The translations under genes and the position numbers were made by a program. This document shows, piece after piece, positions 51,597 through 60,269 of a stretch of DNA of 64,000 nucleotides (the stretch's first letter is position 1; each line of letters starts with the position of its first letter). This DNA comes from Flavihumibacter sp. UBA7668. Its GTDB lineage: Bacteria > Bacteroidota > Bacteroidia > Chitinophagales > Chitinophagaceae. The stretch is from contig NZ_DLHM01000002.1 in NCBI RefSeq assembly GCF_002483205.1, positions 124,001-188,000 on the forward strand, given 5' to 3'. Under the pieces are notes generated by a model, which was not told the origin of the DNA, searched no databases, and saw nothing but the letters and a program-made list of their open reading frames with translations.

Positions 51597-52169
51597 TTAC
51601 AGTTTAACCCAAAATTTTAATTGATCATTTATTTCTGTGGCTACCAGCTGGAAGGAAGGAGGAATCTCAGTTTCCAGACTGTGGTAGGTAACCAAACGGG
51701 TACCTTCAGGGGCTTTGCACAATTGTTTATAAAGATAATGACTGTAGTAATTAAATAAATCGCTGGAAAAAGAAATTTTATCATCTATTTTTTCCGTGTC
51801 TACGATGTTTTCGTAAAAAGAATTGTAGAAATAAAAATGATCGAAGTCCTTGAAATTCAATTCAGTAATGTTGCCATGTAAAAAATCAACATTTTTTAGT
51901 CCGGTTTTTTCCAGTGCTTCATTGGCATAGCCAACCAGATAATCCCTTTGTTCCACCCCGGTAAATTTCCCCTGTGGACATTCCTTCGCAGCAGCCAGAC
52001 AGAACTTGCCTGCTCCACTGCCTATGTCCAAAATACGATCTCCGGGCTGAGTAACCAGATACCTGGCCGCTTTTCGGGCAACCAATAAAGGTGTCCAATG
52101 GCGACGCGCCATCTGACAGAGCTCAACCGGATATAATGTATGGAAAGCCGGATCGTCTTTAAACCACAT
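51597..52169 (-). CDS. Class I SAM-dependent methyltransferase
   Basis: A 190-residue methyltransferase. Motif I is ILDIGSGAGKFCLAAAKE, the acidic end of strand 2 lies in FTGVEQRDYLVGYANEAL, motif II is FLHGNITELNFKDFDHFYFYNSFYENI, and a final beta-strand segment LRLVTYHSLETEIPPSFQLVATEI closes it. The N-terminal ARRHWTPLLVARKAARYL forms a substrate-cap helix. The substrate is unknown. The promoter box TACCTTTG ends four bases before its ATG and lies just past the stop of the opposing-direction-neighbour BNR gene on the same strand. Confidence 0.85.
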   Translation of the reverse strand: MWFKDDPAFHTLYPVELCQMARRHWTPLLVARKAARYLVTQPGDRILDIGSGAGKFCLAAAKECPQGKFTGVEQRDYLVGYANEALEKTGLKNVDFLHGNITELNFKDFDHFYFYNSFYENIVDTEKIDDKISFSSDLFNYYSHYLYKQLCKAPEGTRLVTYHSLETEIPPSFQLVATEINDQLKFWVKL

Positions 52170-52173
52170 GCTG

Positions 52174-52181
52174 CAAAGGTA
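52174..52181 (-). promoter_or_regulatory. -7 box of the methyltransferase gene
   Basis: TACCTTTG on the minus strand (52181-52174) fits TAnnTTTG and ends four bases before the ATG at 52169. The -33 element is not obvious. Confidence 0.5.
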
Positions 52182-52187
52182 CGGAAT

Positions 52188-53468
52188 CTATTTTTTATGG
52201 ATTTGCCACCCGATTCGCTGGCCCGCAGCAGTTTTAACCTGATAGGCAACCATACATCCTTCTTCCAGTGGAATAAGTACTGGGTAAGAAGCCATTTCTT
52301 CCGGATTAGTCAGACTTTGGCGGCTGGTTGTTTTGCCATCGGCTGATTTCCATTCAATGGTAATCCCCGTTGTGGGAGAGGGACCGGAACGGCTAACTTC
52401 ATCCCAAACAAGAGCGATTTCACCATTTCCCAAAGCAGCCATTTGAGGATGCCGGGCCAACTCACTCAACGCAGCGTACTCACTGAAATGCCCGCCATTA
52501 TCTGTACTCTGTACATAATAACTGGCTTTTGCCGGAGCCGCTGAATACCAGGCAAAATGCAACCCTTCTTTGTTGGTGGTCATCGTTGGGCCGGTATGCG
52601 GACAGGCGCGCACCACCCAGTTGTCTTCATGGATTCGTTTGGGGGTGCTGAAGTTTTTACCGCCATCCATCGAAACCTGGTGCACCATATCGCGGATGGA
52701 ATCCTGCAGGATGGCTCTGTAAACAACATGGATTTGCTGTTTTTGATCAATATGAAGTTTCGTGCGGCAGCATTGACAGGTTGTTTCTGCAATCTTATGC
52801 TGCTGTTGAAATCCTTCCCGTTGATGGGTGGTAGCAATGTATAATGCAGAACCTTCTTTGGTGCTTTCTTTTCTGTTATCCAACCAGATGATAACGGCTT
52901 CCCCCTGCTTGTTCAGTGCAATATCAAAATAACGCTGATCAAAACCAGCCGGGTCATTTACCAATGGCCTTGCTGTCGTCCAGCTGGCCCCTTCATCAAA
53001 CGATTGGCTGTAATAGATTTGTCCCGCATACTTACTTTTTTTTGCCTCAATTATTTTACCCGACTGATGAGCGGCATGCTCCTCCTGAAGGGCAATCATT
53101 CCCTGTTTAAGACTTGTTTCAGTTACACCCCATACTGCAATTATTTCTCCGGAAGGTTTGAACAGAAGTTTCGGTGCATTTTCAGCATGCGGAGAAATAC
53201 TTGTTGATGGTGTTACAATTACCGGCTCAGTAAATGTTTTTCCATTATCAGGCGAGATGGCATAACAAAATTGAAAACGATTTTCAGAAAGCGCCTGCAC
53301 CCAACTGATCACAGGCCGGTTAAACCGATCACTTGTTAATCCGGGTATACTGGAATTTTGATCCGCCACTATTTTTGTGGCGGATTTCAGACTATCGGTT
53401 TTATTATTCGCCAATAGTGAAAAGGGGAGCATCAGATAAAGAATGGTATAGATCAGTGTACGTTTCAT
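52188..53468 (-). CDS. BNR/Asp-box (sialidase-like) secreted protein with CxCC motif
   Basis: A 426-residue secreted propeller protein: signal peptide (TLIYTILYLMLPFSLLA), then Asp-box repeats of the S-x-D-x-G-x-x-W/F type at AISPDNGKTFTEP, YYSQSFDEGASWTT, QVSMDGGKNFSTP and YVQSTDNGGHFSEY. It lacks an evident catalytic Arg triad arrangement, so calling it a true sialidase would overreach. A Cys motif at residues 231-234 (TTCQCCRTKLHI) stands out and could bind a metal. It overlaps the TonB receptor stop by four bases, so the two are coupled. Confidence 0.75.
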   Translation of the reverse strand: MKRTLIYTILYLMLPFSLLANNKTDSLKSATKIVADQNSSIPGLTSDRFNRPVISWVQALSENRFQFCYAISPDNGKTFTEPVIVTPSTSISPHAENAPKLLFKPSGEIIAVWGVTETSLKQGMIALQEEHAAHQSGKIIEAKKSKYAGQIYYSQSFDEGASWTTARPLVNDPAGFDQRYFDIALNKQGEAVIIWLDNRKESTKEGSALYIATTHQREGFQQQHKIAETTCQCCRTKLHIDQKQQIHVVYRAILQDSIRDMVHQVSMDGGKNFSTPKRIHEDNWVVRACPHTGPTMTTNKEGLHFAWYSAAPAKASYYVQSTDNGGHFSEYAALSELARHPQMAALGNGEIALVWDEVSRSGPSPTTGITIEWKSADGKTTSRQSLTNPEEMASYPVLIPLEEGCMVAYQVKTAAGQRIGWQIHKK

Positions 53469-55810
53469 GGTTGTTTTTTTAGCAGGGTTGAAAGGTCAAG
53501 GCTGATACCCATATTATAGGATCTTGGGTCGGCTAACGTATAACTATAACCGAAACTGCTTTTGGATGTGATAGTCGAATAATAACGATCACCTGCGTTC
53601 AATACATTCATCCAGATTTCAATTGCTTTGTATGTATATGCTGTTCTTATATGTAATACAGTGTAACCCGGATAGCTCGCTGTATTCTGCGGATCAGCAT
53701 AGTATTTCCCAACAAATTGAACTTCTGTTCCAATCCGGAATCCGTTAAGGAAATTCGGACGATACCAGATTTCGCCATTGAATAACCATCTCGGGGCATT
53801 ATTCATTTCTTTACCGGAATAACTGATGCCTTTTTCCACAAACTCTTCAAACATATGTTTGCTGTAAGAGGCACTGGTACGAATCCGGATAGATTTAATA
53901 GGATTGGCATTGATTCCGATTTCGATTCCTTTATGGGATGTTCGTCCGCTGTTCTGATTGGCAAAACTTCCGTCATCCAATCGCATATTGACAATTTCAT
54001 TGGACCCATCCAATTGATAAATGCTGAAATCTCCAGACAGGTTATTTTTGAAAAGGTTCATCCATCCCCCAATTTCATAGTTCCGAAAAACAGAAGGCTG
54101 CAGGAAAGGGACTTTTACTCCGGTAAATAATTCAGTAACCTGTGGTGGTACAAAACCTTCACTGTAGTTGGCAAAAAATCCGATTTTATTGGTGGGATTA
54201 TAGGTTAAACCAATTTTTGGACTCAGTCTGCGGAAGACAGTACTGGTATCTGCTGCCCCACTGAAAGAAGAGGGTGCAAGCTGATTGTTGAATTTATACT
54301 GAAATACATCATACCGGATGGAGCCTACCAGGCGCAGTCCCTTTGCCGGCTCAAATGCAGCCTGAATAAATCCTGCAAAATTATTGATGCGGGTAGTGTA
54401 ATTGGTTAAGCTGCTGTCTGATGCTTCATAGTTATCGTATTTGCCGGAGATCGTGTCTTTATGTATTTTGATATAGGAAGCAGTGTAAGCAGACGGACTT
54501 AGATCGGCAGATAATCCACCTAAAAGCGTTGCATTTTTCCAGTCAAATTTTTGTTTGTGTTGCGAAATGATGGCCAGACTTTTAAAGCTGCTTTCATTGA
54601 TTTCACCATGGGCCAGTGATTTATTTCCTTTCCACACGCCGTTTACTCTTTTATAATCATCTTTAATTCGATAGGACGGGTTTTGTCCGATTGCATTTTT
54701 TCTGACTACCAATGAAAGGCTGGAGTTGGCATTTTCATTCCACTGGTGGGAGAGTGTTGTTCTGAACCGGTGTGCCTGTACTTTTCGGAATGTAAATGTT
54801 TGTGGATTGAAAAACTGTTTGGTTGCAAATGCGGTACTATCCACACCACTGCGCATATCACTGTAATAATCTGTATAGGTATAGCTGTTGGATACCAGGG
54901 TGCGATCGGAGAATTGATAATCAGCACGGGCTGTCAGACTGGCTTTATGAAAATCAGTATAATCCATGAAGCTGTTTCTTTTATCGGCATAATAACCACT
55001 CAGTGCAAATCCCCATTTGCCGGTTTTAAAACTTGTTTGCAGGTCGGTCCTTTTGTATCCAATGGAGTTTCCCTGAGCCGACCACTTTAACATGGGTTGT
55101 ATGGTGGGTGACAGACTTATGAAATTTACAACTCCGCCAATGGCTTCGCTTCCATAAAGAGAAGAGGATGGCCCTTTGATTACTTCTATTTTTTTTGTTG
55201 CAGCCAGGTTCATTTCCAACAGTGCATTGTGGTTGAATAAGCCGGTTGTGCGAACGGGGATCCCATCTTCCAGATAAAGAAATAAACTCTTGGTTGTCAT
55301 CGGCTGACGAATACTCATCTGGTGTTGTTCATTACCCAGATTCACCATATTTACACCACTGATTTTATTTAACAACTGATCTGCGCTTTGGGCTTTTGTT
55401 TCCTGGATGGATGCCGCAGATACAACGCCTATTGCAATGGGGGCTTCTGATCGTTTAATTCGTTCACCTCTGTTGGCTGTAACAATGATTTCATTGAGTG
55501 TTCCGGTATAGGGTTGAAGCCAGATCATTGTGCTGGAATTGGCGAATTGTTGAATGGAAATTCTTTGTGCTTTGTAACTGCCATGGGTTACCTGAATAAA
55601 GCGACAGTCTTTACAGCTCATTTCAAATTTTCCTGAATTATTGGTTATGCAACTACAGTTGCAGCTGCTGTCTGTACATTGTATGGTTGCACCGGCAATA
55701 GGTTCCTGATTGATGGAATCCAGCAGGGTAGCGCTAATTTTTTTTTGGGCATAAGCAGGCAGGGACACCAGTACGCATAGTACCAGTGCCAGCCGTAGAA
55801 CTACTGACAT
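53465..55810 (-). CDS. TonB-dependent receptor with Cys-rich N-terminal domain
   Basis: A 781-residue outer-membrane transporter. After the signal peptide, a carboxypeptidase-regulatory-like domain (about 23-100) carries six cysteines at 45, 50, 52, 54, 66 and 69 (CTDSSCNCSC and SCKDC). The plug follows (LNEIIVTANRGERIKRSEAPIAIGVV, LLNKISGVNMVNLGNEQHQMSIRQP, VIKGPSSSLYGSEAIGGVVNFISL), then a 22-strand barrel ending LDLSTLL. The Cys cluster in the extra-plug domain is unusual and suggests a metal, possibly copper. Downstream is the BNR gene, and upstream a small CxGKC protein. Confidence 0.88.
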   Translation of the reverse strand: MSVVLRLALVLCVLVSLPAYAQKKISATLLDSINQEPIAGATIQCTDSSCNCSCITNNSGKFEMSCKDCRFIQVTHGSYKAQRISIQQFANSSTMIWLQPYTGTLNEIIVTANRGERIKRSEAPIAIGVVSAASIQETKAQSADQLLNKISGVNMVNLGNEQHQMSIRQPMTTKSLFLYLEDGIPVRTTGLFNHNALLEMNLAATKKIEVIKGPSSSLYGSEAIGGVVNFISLSPTIQPMLKWSAQGNSIGYKRTDLQTSFKTGKWGFALSGYYADKRNSFMDYTDFHKASLTARADYQFSDRTLVSNSYTYTDYYSDMRSGVDSTAFATKQFFNPQTFTFRKVQAHRFRTTLSHQWNENANSSLSLVVRKNAIGQNPSYRIKDDYKRVNGVWKGNKSLAHGEINESSFKSLAIISQHKQKFDWKNATLLGGLSADLSPSAYTASYIKIHKDTISGKYDNYEASDSSLTNYTTRINNFAGFIQAAFEPAKGLRLVGSIRYDVFQYKFNNQLAPSSFSGAADTSTVFRRLSPKIGLTYNPTNKIGFFANYSEGFVPPQVTELFTGVKVPFLQPSVFRNYEIGGWMNLFKNNLSGDFSIYQLDGSNEIVNMRLDDGSFANQNSGRTSHKGIEIGINANPIKSIRIRTSASYSKHMFEEFVEKGISYSGKEMNNAPRWLFNGEIWYRPNFLNGFRIGTEVQFVGKYYADPQNTASYPGYTVLHIRTAYTYKAIEIWMNVLNAGDRYYSTITSKSSFGYSYTLADPRSYNMGISLDLSTLLKKQP

Positions 55811-55948
55811 GATGAGTAATTTAAACGAGGTGCAAGTAACAGGCAGCTGCAGGTAAAGTCAAGCTGGTCTGTTACGAGCTGTTGAAATTGGATGTTGAGT
55901 TGGAATTATCCGTTAACTTATTGGTTAGGCGGATCGGAGTAAAGGCTC

Positions 55949-56326
55949 TTAGCAGGGAGGATGAAAAGGGGGATAGGATTGATCAGTAACTGGCTGGATC
56001 AGTTCAGATGGATAGGAGATGGATGCTGAAGGAAGGGGTTCCTGTATATGATTGGTGAAGAAGGAACGGGAGGAAATAATATCAGCGGATCCGTTGCTTT
56101 TGCTTTCTTTTTTTTCCTGTTCCTTTTCTTTTTGTTCAGCAGCTTTGATTTTTTTCATCAGGATACATTTCCCTTCACAGGCCAGTTCTGGTCGTGATTT
56201 GTTTTCACAATTTGCAAGGAAGTCCTGTTTGTTGGCATAATAATTCACATACATCATGGGCACCTGGAAGCTTTGAAGTGCCAGTGATACCAGCAGAAGG
56301 AATGATATGAATAATCGAAGCAGCAT
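55949..56326 (-). CDS. Small membrane/secreted protein with CENKxRPxLxCxGKC motif
   Basis: A 125-residue protein (from ATG 56326, MLLRLFISF) with an N-terminal hydrophobic helix (about 2-22), followed by YYANKQDFLANCENKSRPELACEGKCILMKK and a Lys/Glu-rich stretch. The C-E-N-K...P-x-L-x-C-x-G-K-C pattern recurs, as I recall, in short Bacteroidota proteins near copper-related TonB receptors; this is recollection, not a search. The TTG at 56362 is a weaker start. It reads toward the TonB receptor, 138 bases away. Confidence 0.7.
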   Translation of the reverse strand: MLLRLFISFLLLVSLALQSFQVPMMYVNYYANKQDFLANCENKSRPELACEGKCILMKKIKAAEQKEKEQEKKESKSNGSADIISSRSFFTNHIQEPLPSASISYPSELIQPVTDQSYPPFHPPC

Positions 56327-56433
56327 TGATGGTGCAAATATAATAGCCGCCGAATAATTCAAACATGATTTTGGTCATAAGTTTTTTGTGCGATTTAAAA
56401 TCGATAAATTGAATGAATTAATAGGTATTCAAA

Positions 56434-57501
56434 GTGATGAAGTTTTTTCAGATTAGTTTATTCTTTTTTTTATTTTCTGCCTGTGTAGAGTCGGGGAAAG
56501 GAATGCGGCAGCCTGATTTTATAAAAGGTGTGTATGGCAATCCTGCTGCACTATGGGATAAGGGGTACAATTTTCAATCACTTGGAATGAATGCCGTGTT
56601 TGTTCGAAGTGGTTCTCTGACCCCTGAATTTGTTGAACGTTCGAGGCGGGAGCAGGTAAAGATCTTTGTTGAATTTCCGGTATTGAATGGGAAAGAATAT
56701 TTGACCCGGCATCCCGAAGCATGGCCAATTACAGAGAAGGGCGAACGGGCTGTTCCGGCGGATTGGTTTATGGGCATTTGTCCCACTGATTCAGGGTTTA
56801 AAAACGAACGGTTTAATGCGTTGAGTCAGCTGCTGACTGCCTTTAAAGTAGAGGGTGTTTTTCTTGATTATTTTCACTGGCATGCACAATTCGAAACGCC
56901 CCATCCGATTTTGCCGGAGACCTGTTTCTGTGAAAGATGTATCGGGTTATTCGAAAAATTTGGTGCTGTTAATGTTCCTTCAGGTAAAACTTCAATACGC
57001 GCACAGTGGATTCTTCAGTATGCAGAACCTGCCTGGCGCAGATGGCGTGGTACGGTATTGACAGATTGGGCAATCGAGGCAAAGGCATTGATTAAGTCAT
57101 TTAATACTGATTTATTGATGGGGATTTATCATTGCGGCTGGTTTCCGGCTGATCATGATTCTGCTCTGTACAAAAATCTGGGAATTGACCTGCCTGCGTT
57201 GGCTTCGGTGGCAGATGTGTTATCACCCATGTTATTTCATCAGATGAAAGCTCGTCCGGTTAGCTGGGTGCGTGATTATATGAAATGGTTAGGTAAGCAG
57301 GATTGGGCAACCGGCTCCTCCGCTCCAAAATTCTGGCCAATTGTTCAGGGGCATAATAACCCGGGTAAGGTGAGTTCAGCTGATTTCAAAAAAGTATTGG
57401 AATTCGGAGCTCTTTATCCTTCTACTGGTGTTATGCCTTTTTCTGCAGAATCAATTGCGGGAGATACGGCAAAAATGAAGGTGCTGAAAGGGTTTTATTA
57501 A
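56434..57501 (+). CDS. Lipoprotein with glycoside-hydrolase-like TIM-barrel
   Basis: A 355-residue lipoprotein (lipobox FSA-Cys). The body looks like a (beta/alpha)8 barrel of the putative glycosyl hydrolase type: NFQSLGMNAVFVRSGSL, VKIFVEFPVLNG, VEGVFLDYFHWHAQFETPHPILPETCFCERC, LMGIYHCGWFP, VADVLSPMLFHQM and GHNNPGKVSSADFKKVLEFGALYPSTGVMPFSAES. The FLDYFHWH and CFCERC portion is shared with uncharacterised family-10/alpha-amylase-like proteins; the real substrate is unknown. It is followed by a lipocalin-like lipoprotein gene only a few bases later. Confidence 0.75.
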   Translation: MMKFFQISLFFFLFSACVESGKGMRQPDFIKGVYGNPAALWDKGYNFQSLGMNAVFVRSGSLTPEFVERSRREQVKIFVEFPVLNGKEYLTRHPEAWPITEKGERAVPADWFMGICPTDSGFKNERFNALSQLLTAFKVEGVFLDYFHWHAQFETPHPILPETCFCERCIGLFEKFGAVNVPSGKTSIRAQWILQYAEPAWRRWRGTVLTDWAIEAKALIKSFNTDLLMGIYHCGWFPADHDSALYKNLGIDLPALASVADVLSPMLFHQMKARPVSWVRDYMKWLGKQDWATGSSAPKFWPIVQGHNNPGKVSSADFKKVLEFGALYPSTGVMPFSAESIAGDTAKMKVLKGFY

Positions 57502-57509
57502 ATTTGTAT

Positions 57510-57989
57510 ATGAAATACTCTTTGTTTGCAGTTGCTGTTGTTATCACATTTTTTGTATCCTGCTCATCTCCAGAAATTAATAATGGAAAAGAGCAGCCCG
57601 TTAATGAAAGTAATTCCGATTTAGTCGGTACCTGGAAATTATTGACAGGAACCACCATTAAAGGAAAGGATACTGTTGTTACAGATTATACCGTTGGGCA
57701 GGAAATGATTAAAATTATCAGTCCCACTCATTTTGCCTTTCTCCGCCACGATTTAACCAAAGGAAAAGACAGTCTGGTTTCATATGCAGCTGGTGGCGGC
57801 AGAATAAAATTTAATGATAGTACTTATACCGAATACCTGGACTACTTCAGTATCCGCGAGTGGGAGGGAGGAGAATTTATATTGTCATATAAAATTAATG
57901 GGGATACCCTTACAACTACAGGGGTTGAGCGGGTTGAGGAATTAGGGATTGATCATTTGAATGTAGAGCGATTGGTGAGAGTCAAATAG
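57510..57989 (+). CDS. Lipocalin-like lipoprotein
   Basis: A 159-residue lipoprotein: lipobox FVS-Cys near residue 18, then a single beta-barrel domain that opens with LVGTWKLLTGTTIKGKDTVVTDYTVGQEMIKIISPTHFAFLRHD and ends LTTTGVERVEELGIDHLNVERLVRV. This W-K-L...F pattern with a GTW opening is typical of Bacteroidota lipocalin-like domains of unknown ligand. The ATG at 57510 is preferred to the TTG at 57504. It lies eight bases after the TIM-barrel gene and is probably co-transcribed. Confidence 0.78.
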   Translation: MKYSLFAVAVVITFFVSCSSPEINNGKEQPVNESNSDLVGTWKLLTGTTIKGKDTVVTDYTVGQEMIKIISPTHFAFLRHDLTKGKDSLVSYAAGGGRIKFNDSTYTEYLDYFSIREWEGGEFILSYKINGDTLTTTGVERVEELGIDHLNVERLVRVK

Positions 57990-58008
57990 ACGGGAAATCC
58001 TTATTTTT

Positions 58009-58039
58009 TTTGCAGTTTTCCTGCAAAACTCTATTTTTG
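58009..58039 (+). promoter_or_regulatory. Promoter of tRNA-Met
   Basis: TTTG (58009-58012), 19 bases, then TATTTTTG (58032-58039): an exact match to the Bacteroidota consensus, 30 bases before the tRNA. A perfect 8-bp inverted repeat (TTTTGCAG/CTGCAAAA, 58008-58015 and 58021-58028) lies between the two boxes. Confidence 0.85.
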
Positions 58040-58069
58040 CGCTCCATTTGAGGCCCTGCGGCTTCAATA

Positions 58070-58143
58070 GGCGAGGTAGCTCAGCTGGTTAGAGCATCGG
58101 ATTCATAACCCGAAGGTCGGCGGTTCAAGTCCGCTCCTCGCTA
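58070..58143 (+). tRNA. tRNA-Met (CAT)
   Basis: The 74-base sequence folds as a cloverleaf: acceptor GGCGAGG/CCTCGCT (first pair G:T), D arm GCTC...GAGC, anticodon loop TTCATAA with CAT, T arm GGCGG-TTCAAGT-CCGCT. CCA is not encoded. The strong D-stem and elongator form suggest elongator tRNA-Met; a modified tRNA-Ile (CAU) cannot be excluded. The anticodon stem has one A-C mismatch at its base. Confidence 0.9.
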
Positions 58144-58148
58144 CATTT

Positions 58149-58173
58149 AAAGCTCGAAATTTCGGGCTTTTTT
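58149..58173 (+). terminator. Rho-independent terminator of tRNA-Met
   Basis: AAAGCTCGAAA pairs directly with TTTCGGGCTTT (one G:T), with a T run to 58173. It follows the tRNA by five bases. Confidence 0.85.
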
Positions 58174-58509
58174 AATTTAAGGGTAGATCAAAAATCGGAT
58201 TCCTATCCGTAGCGGCCGGCGGTTCAAGTCCGCTTTTCGCATTTCTTAATCCAGATCAAGCCAATTTCTTAAACTTTATCATTGGTAAGCAAATAGAGTG
58301 CTGGTTAATTTTGCAGGTTTTTGGTAATGACCACGTGGAGGATTTTTTAAACAACTATATGCAAGAACCTGAGTTTCTAACTAAGCAAGGATTATTGATA
58401 CAGTTGCGACTCTTATTCAACATAAGTAAAGCAGTAGCAAACCGCTCAAAGAAAAATAGGACCTATTTAAAATTAAAATCCGAACTTTTCAATTATAAAA
58501 AAATAGTAT
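58174..58509. other. Gap with tRNA-Met half copy and a doubtful reading frame
   Basis: This 336-base AT-rich stretch holds the tRNA half copy at 58194-58245. It also has an open frame from a TTG at 58311 to 58592 (93 codons), which overlaps the start of the next gene and has no recognisable domain. I do not call that frame a gene. Confidence 0.5.
58194..58245 (+). pseudogene. Partial duplicate of tRNA-Met (anticodon arm to 3' end)
   Basis: ATCGGATTC at 58194 and GGCGGTTCAAGTCCGCT at 58218-58234 match the tRNA at 58096 and 58119-58135 (offset 98-99 bases), followed by a TTTTCGC-ATTT resembling the acceptor end. The 5' half is absent, so it cannot fold as a tRNA. Confidence 0.8.
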
Positions 58510-59040
58510 ATGAAATTCAGCCAAATTCTACTTGCCCTTTGCATGGTTGTGGGCTTCTCCAGCTTCGTGCAGGCGCAAAGTTCCATAGATGAAATTGTTA
58601 AGGAATGGGAAAGGGCAAAGGCCTATACCAAAGAATACCTGGATGCCATGCCTGCTGCCGGATACGCTTCCAAGCCTACCCCTGAAATGCGCTCCTTCGC
58701 TGATCAGATGTTGCACATGACAGATGCAAACTATATGTTTATAGTTCAGGCAACCGGTGCTACAAGCCCAATTGGACAAAAAAGCCTGGAAACACAGACG
58801 GATAAATCCAAGGAAAATGTGACTAAACTTGTGCTGGCCGGTTATGATTTTGTAATTGAACAAGTAAAAAAAATGACGCCGGAACAACTGAATGCAAGCA
58901 CCAAACTATTTGACCGGTTCGAAATGACAAAAGGTATGGCCATTTCAAAAGCTTTTGAACACCAGACCCACCATCGGGCACAAACAACTGCCTATCTGCG
59001 TATGGCCGGAGCAACTCCGCCACAGGAGAAATTATTCTGA
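58510..59040 (+). CDS. Secreted DinB-fold protein
   Basis: A 176-residue DinB-superfamily protein with an N-terminal signal peptide (FSQILLALCMVVGFSSFVQAQ), which is unusual for this fold. Helical-bundle features include MRSFADQMLHMTDANYMFI with one candidate metal His, and the paired motif FEHQTHHRAQTTAYLRMAGATPP. These give the three-His pattern of the family. Export to the periplasm is inferred. It ends one base before the convergent aminotransferase stop. Confidence 0.85.
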   Translation: MKFSQILLALCMVVGFSSFVQAQSSIDEIVKEWERAKAYTKEYLDAMPAAGYASKPTPEMRSFADQMLHMTDANYMFIVQATGATSPIGQKSLETQTDKSKENVTKLVLAGYDFVIEQVKKMTPEQLNASTKLFDRFEMTKGMAISKAFEHQTHHRAQTTAYLRMAGATPPQEKLF

Positions 59041-60237
59041 TTAATTTGTGCGGCCGGGATATTGCTGTAAAGCCTGCTCCAGACAATCCATCGCGGCATT
59101 GATATCAGTTGTATTAAGTACATATGCCAGTCGCACTTCGTTTTTTCCCAACCCCGGTGTGCCGTAAAAGCCGGTAGCCGGTGCCAGCATCACCGTTTGG
59201 TTTTTATAAGAAAAACTTTCCAGCAACCACTGGCAGAACTTATCTGCATCATCAATGGGCAGACGGGCCATTGCATAAAATGCCCCACCCGGATTCGGAC
59301 AAAACACATCCTTCATGGAATTCAGGCGGCTGACAAGCGTATCTCTTCGCTTGAGGTATTCTGCTTTCGGTTCATCAAAATATGAAGCAGGGAGATCGAT
59401 TGCTGCCTCAGAGGCGATCTGACCAAAGCCAGGCGGACTTAATCTGGCCTGTGCAAATTTCATGGCAGTATCATGTACCTGTTGGTTTCTTGTCACAAAT
59501 GCACCAATTCTTGCACCGCAGGCGCTATACCTTTTGGAGACGGTATCCATCAGCACTATATGATCATCCACGCCTTCCAGCTGCATGGCACTGAAATGTG
59601 TTCCTGTATAACAAAACTCCCGATAGGCCTCATCCGAAAACAGAAATAAATTATGTTTTAAAATGATTGATTTCAATATTTCCATTTCATCCCGACTGTA
59701 TAAATAACCAGTTGGATTATTGGGATTACAGATAACAATGGCGCGGGTACGAGGTGTAATCGCTTTTTCAAAAGCCTCCATGGGAGGAAGTGCAAAGCCG
59801 GTTTCTATACTGGATGTAATAGGTTTAACGGTAACTCCTGCTGCTACAGCAAAACCATTGTAATTGGCATAAAATGGTTCGGGAATGATGACCTCGTCGC
59901 CGGCATCCAGACAGGACAGAAATCCAAACTGGATGGCTTCGGAACCACCGGTAGTTACGATTATCTGATTATGATTGACCTTAACTCCAACTTTTGCATA
60001 GTAGTCTGCCAGCTTGCGACGATAGGATTCATTGCCCGCACTATGGCTGTATTCCAATACCCGCACATGGGAATTTTTGACAGCGTCAAACATAATGGAA
60101 GGCGTTTCAATATCCGGCTGACCGATATTGAGATGATAAACCCTGGTTCCTTTTTTTTTGGCTGCTTCGGCAAATGGCACCAGTTTCCTTATGGGGGAAG
60201 CGGGCATGGCCTGGCCTCTTTGGCTGATCTGTAGCAT
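59041..60237 (-). CDS. Class I/II PLP-dependent aminotransferase
   Basis: A 398-residue fold-type I aminotransferase of the aspartate type. It has the N-terminal HLNIGQPDIETPS, AIVICNPNNPTGYLYSRDE, FLFSDEAYREFCYTG, and the Schiff-base Lys in DTVSKRYSACGARIGAF. The C-terminal NEVRLAYVLN holds the substrate-binding Arg. Acceptor specificity is uncertain: aspartate/aromatic, or other amino acids. Promoter box TATCTTTG ends four bases before its ATG, so the mRNA is probably leaderless. PPK2 lies upstream by 32 bases. Confidence 0.92.
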   Translation of the reverse strand: MLQISQRGQAMPASPIRKLVPFAEAAKKKGTRVYHLNIGQPDIETPSIMFDAVKNSHVRVLEYSHSAGNESYRRKLADYYAKVGVKVNHNQIIVTTGGSEAIQFGFLSCLDAGDEVIIPEPFYANYNGFAVAAGVTVKPITSSIETGFALPPMEAFEKAITPRTRAIVICNPNNPTGYLYSRDEMEILKSIILKHNLFLFSDEAYREFCYTGTHFSAMQLEGVDDHIVLMDTVSKRYSACGARIGAFVTRNQQVHDTAMKFAQARLSPPGFGQIASEAAIDLPASYFDEPKAEYLKRRDTLVSRLNSMKDVFCPNPGGAFYAMARLPIDDADKFCQWLLESFSYKNQTVMLAPATGFYGTPGLGKNEVRLAYVLNTTDINAAMDCLEQALQQYPGRTN

Positions 60238-60241
60238 GGCG

Positions 60242-60249
60242 CAAAGATA
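60242..60249 (-). promoter_or_regulatory. -7 box of the aminotransferase promoter
   Basis: TATCTTTG (minus strand 60249-60242) fits TAnnTTTG and is four bases before the ATG. The -33 element is not clear. Confidence 0.55.
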
Positions 60250-60269
60250 TAGGCAAATCCGGCTAGATT

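Noticed and set aside
52188..53468. True sialidase
   Set aside because: Asp-box repeats are present, but I could not place the Arg triad and Tyr/Glu needed for catalysis, so only a BNR-repeat protein is claimed.
58311..58592. Open frame of 93 codons after the tRNA
   Set aside because: TTG start, no recognisable domain, composition unlike its neighbours, and it overlaps the well-supported signal peptide of the next gene.
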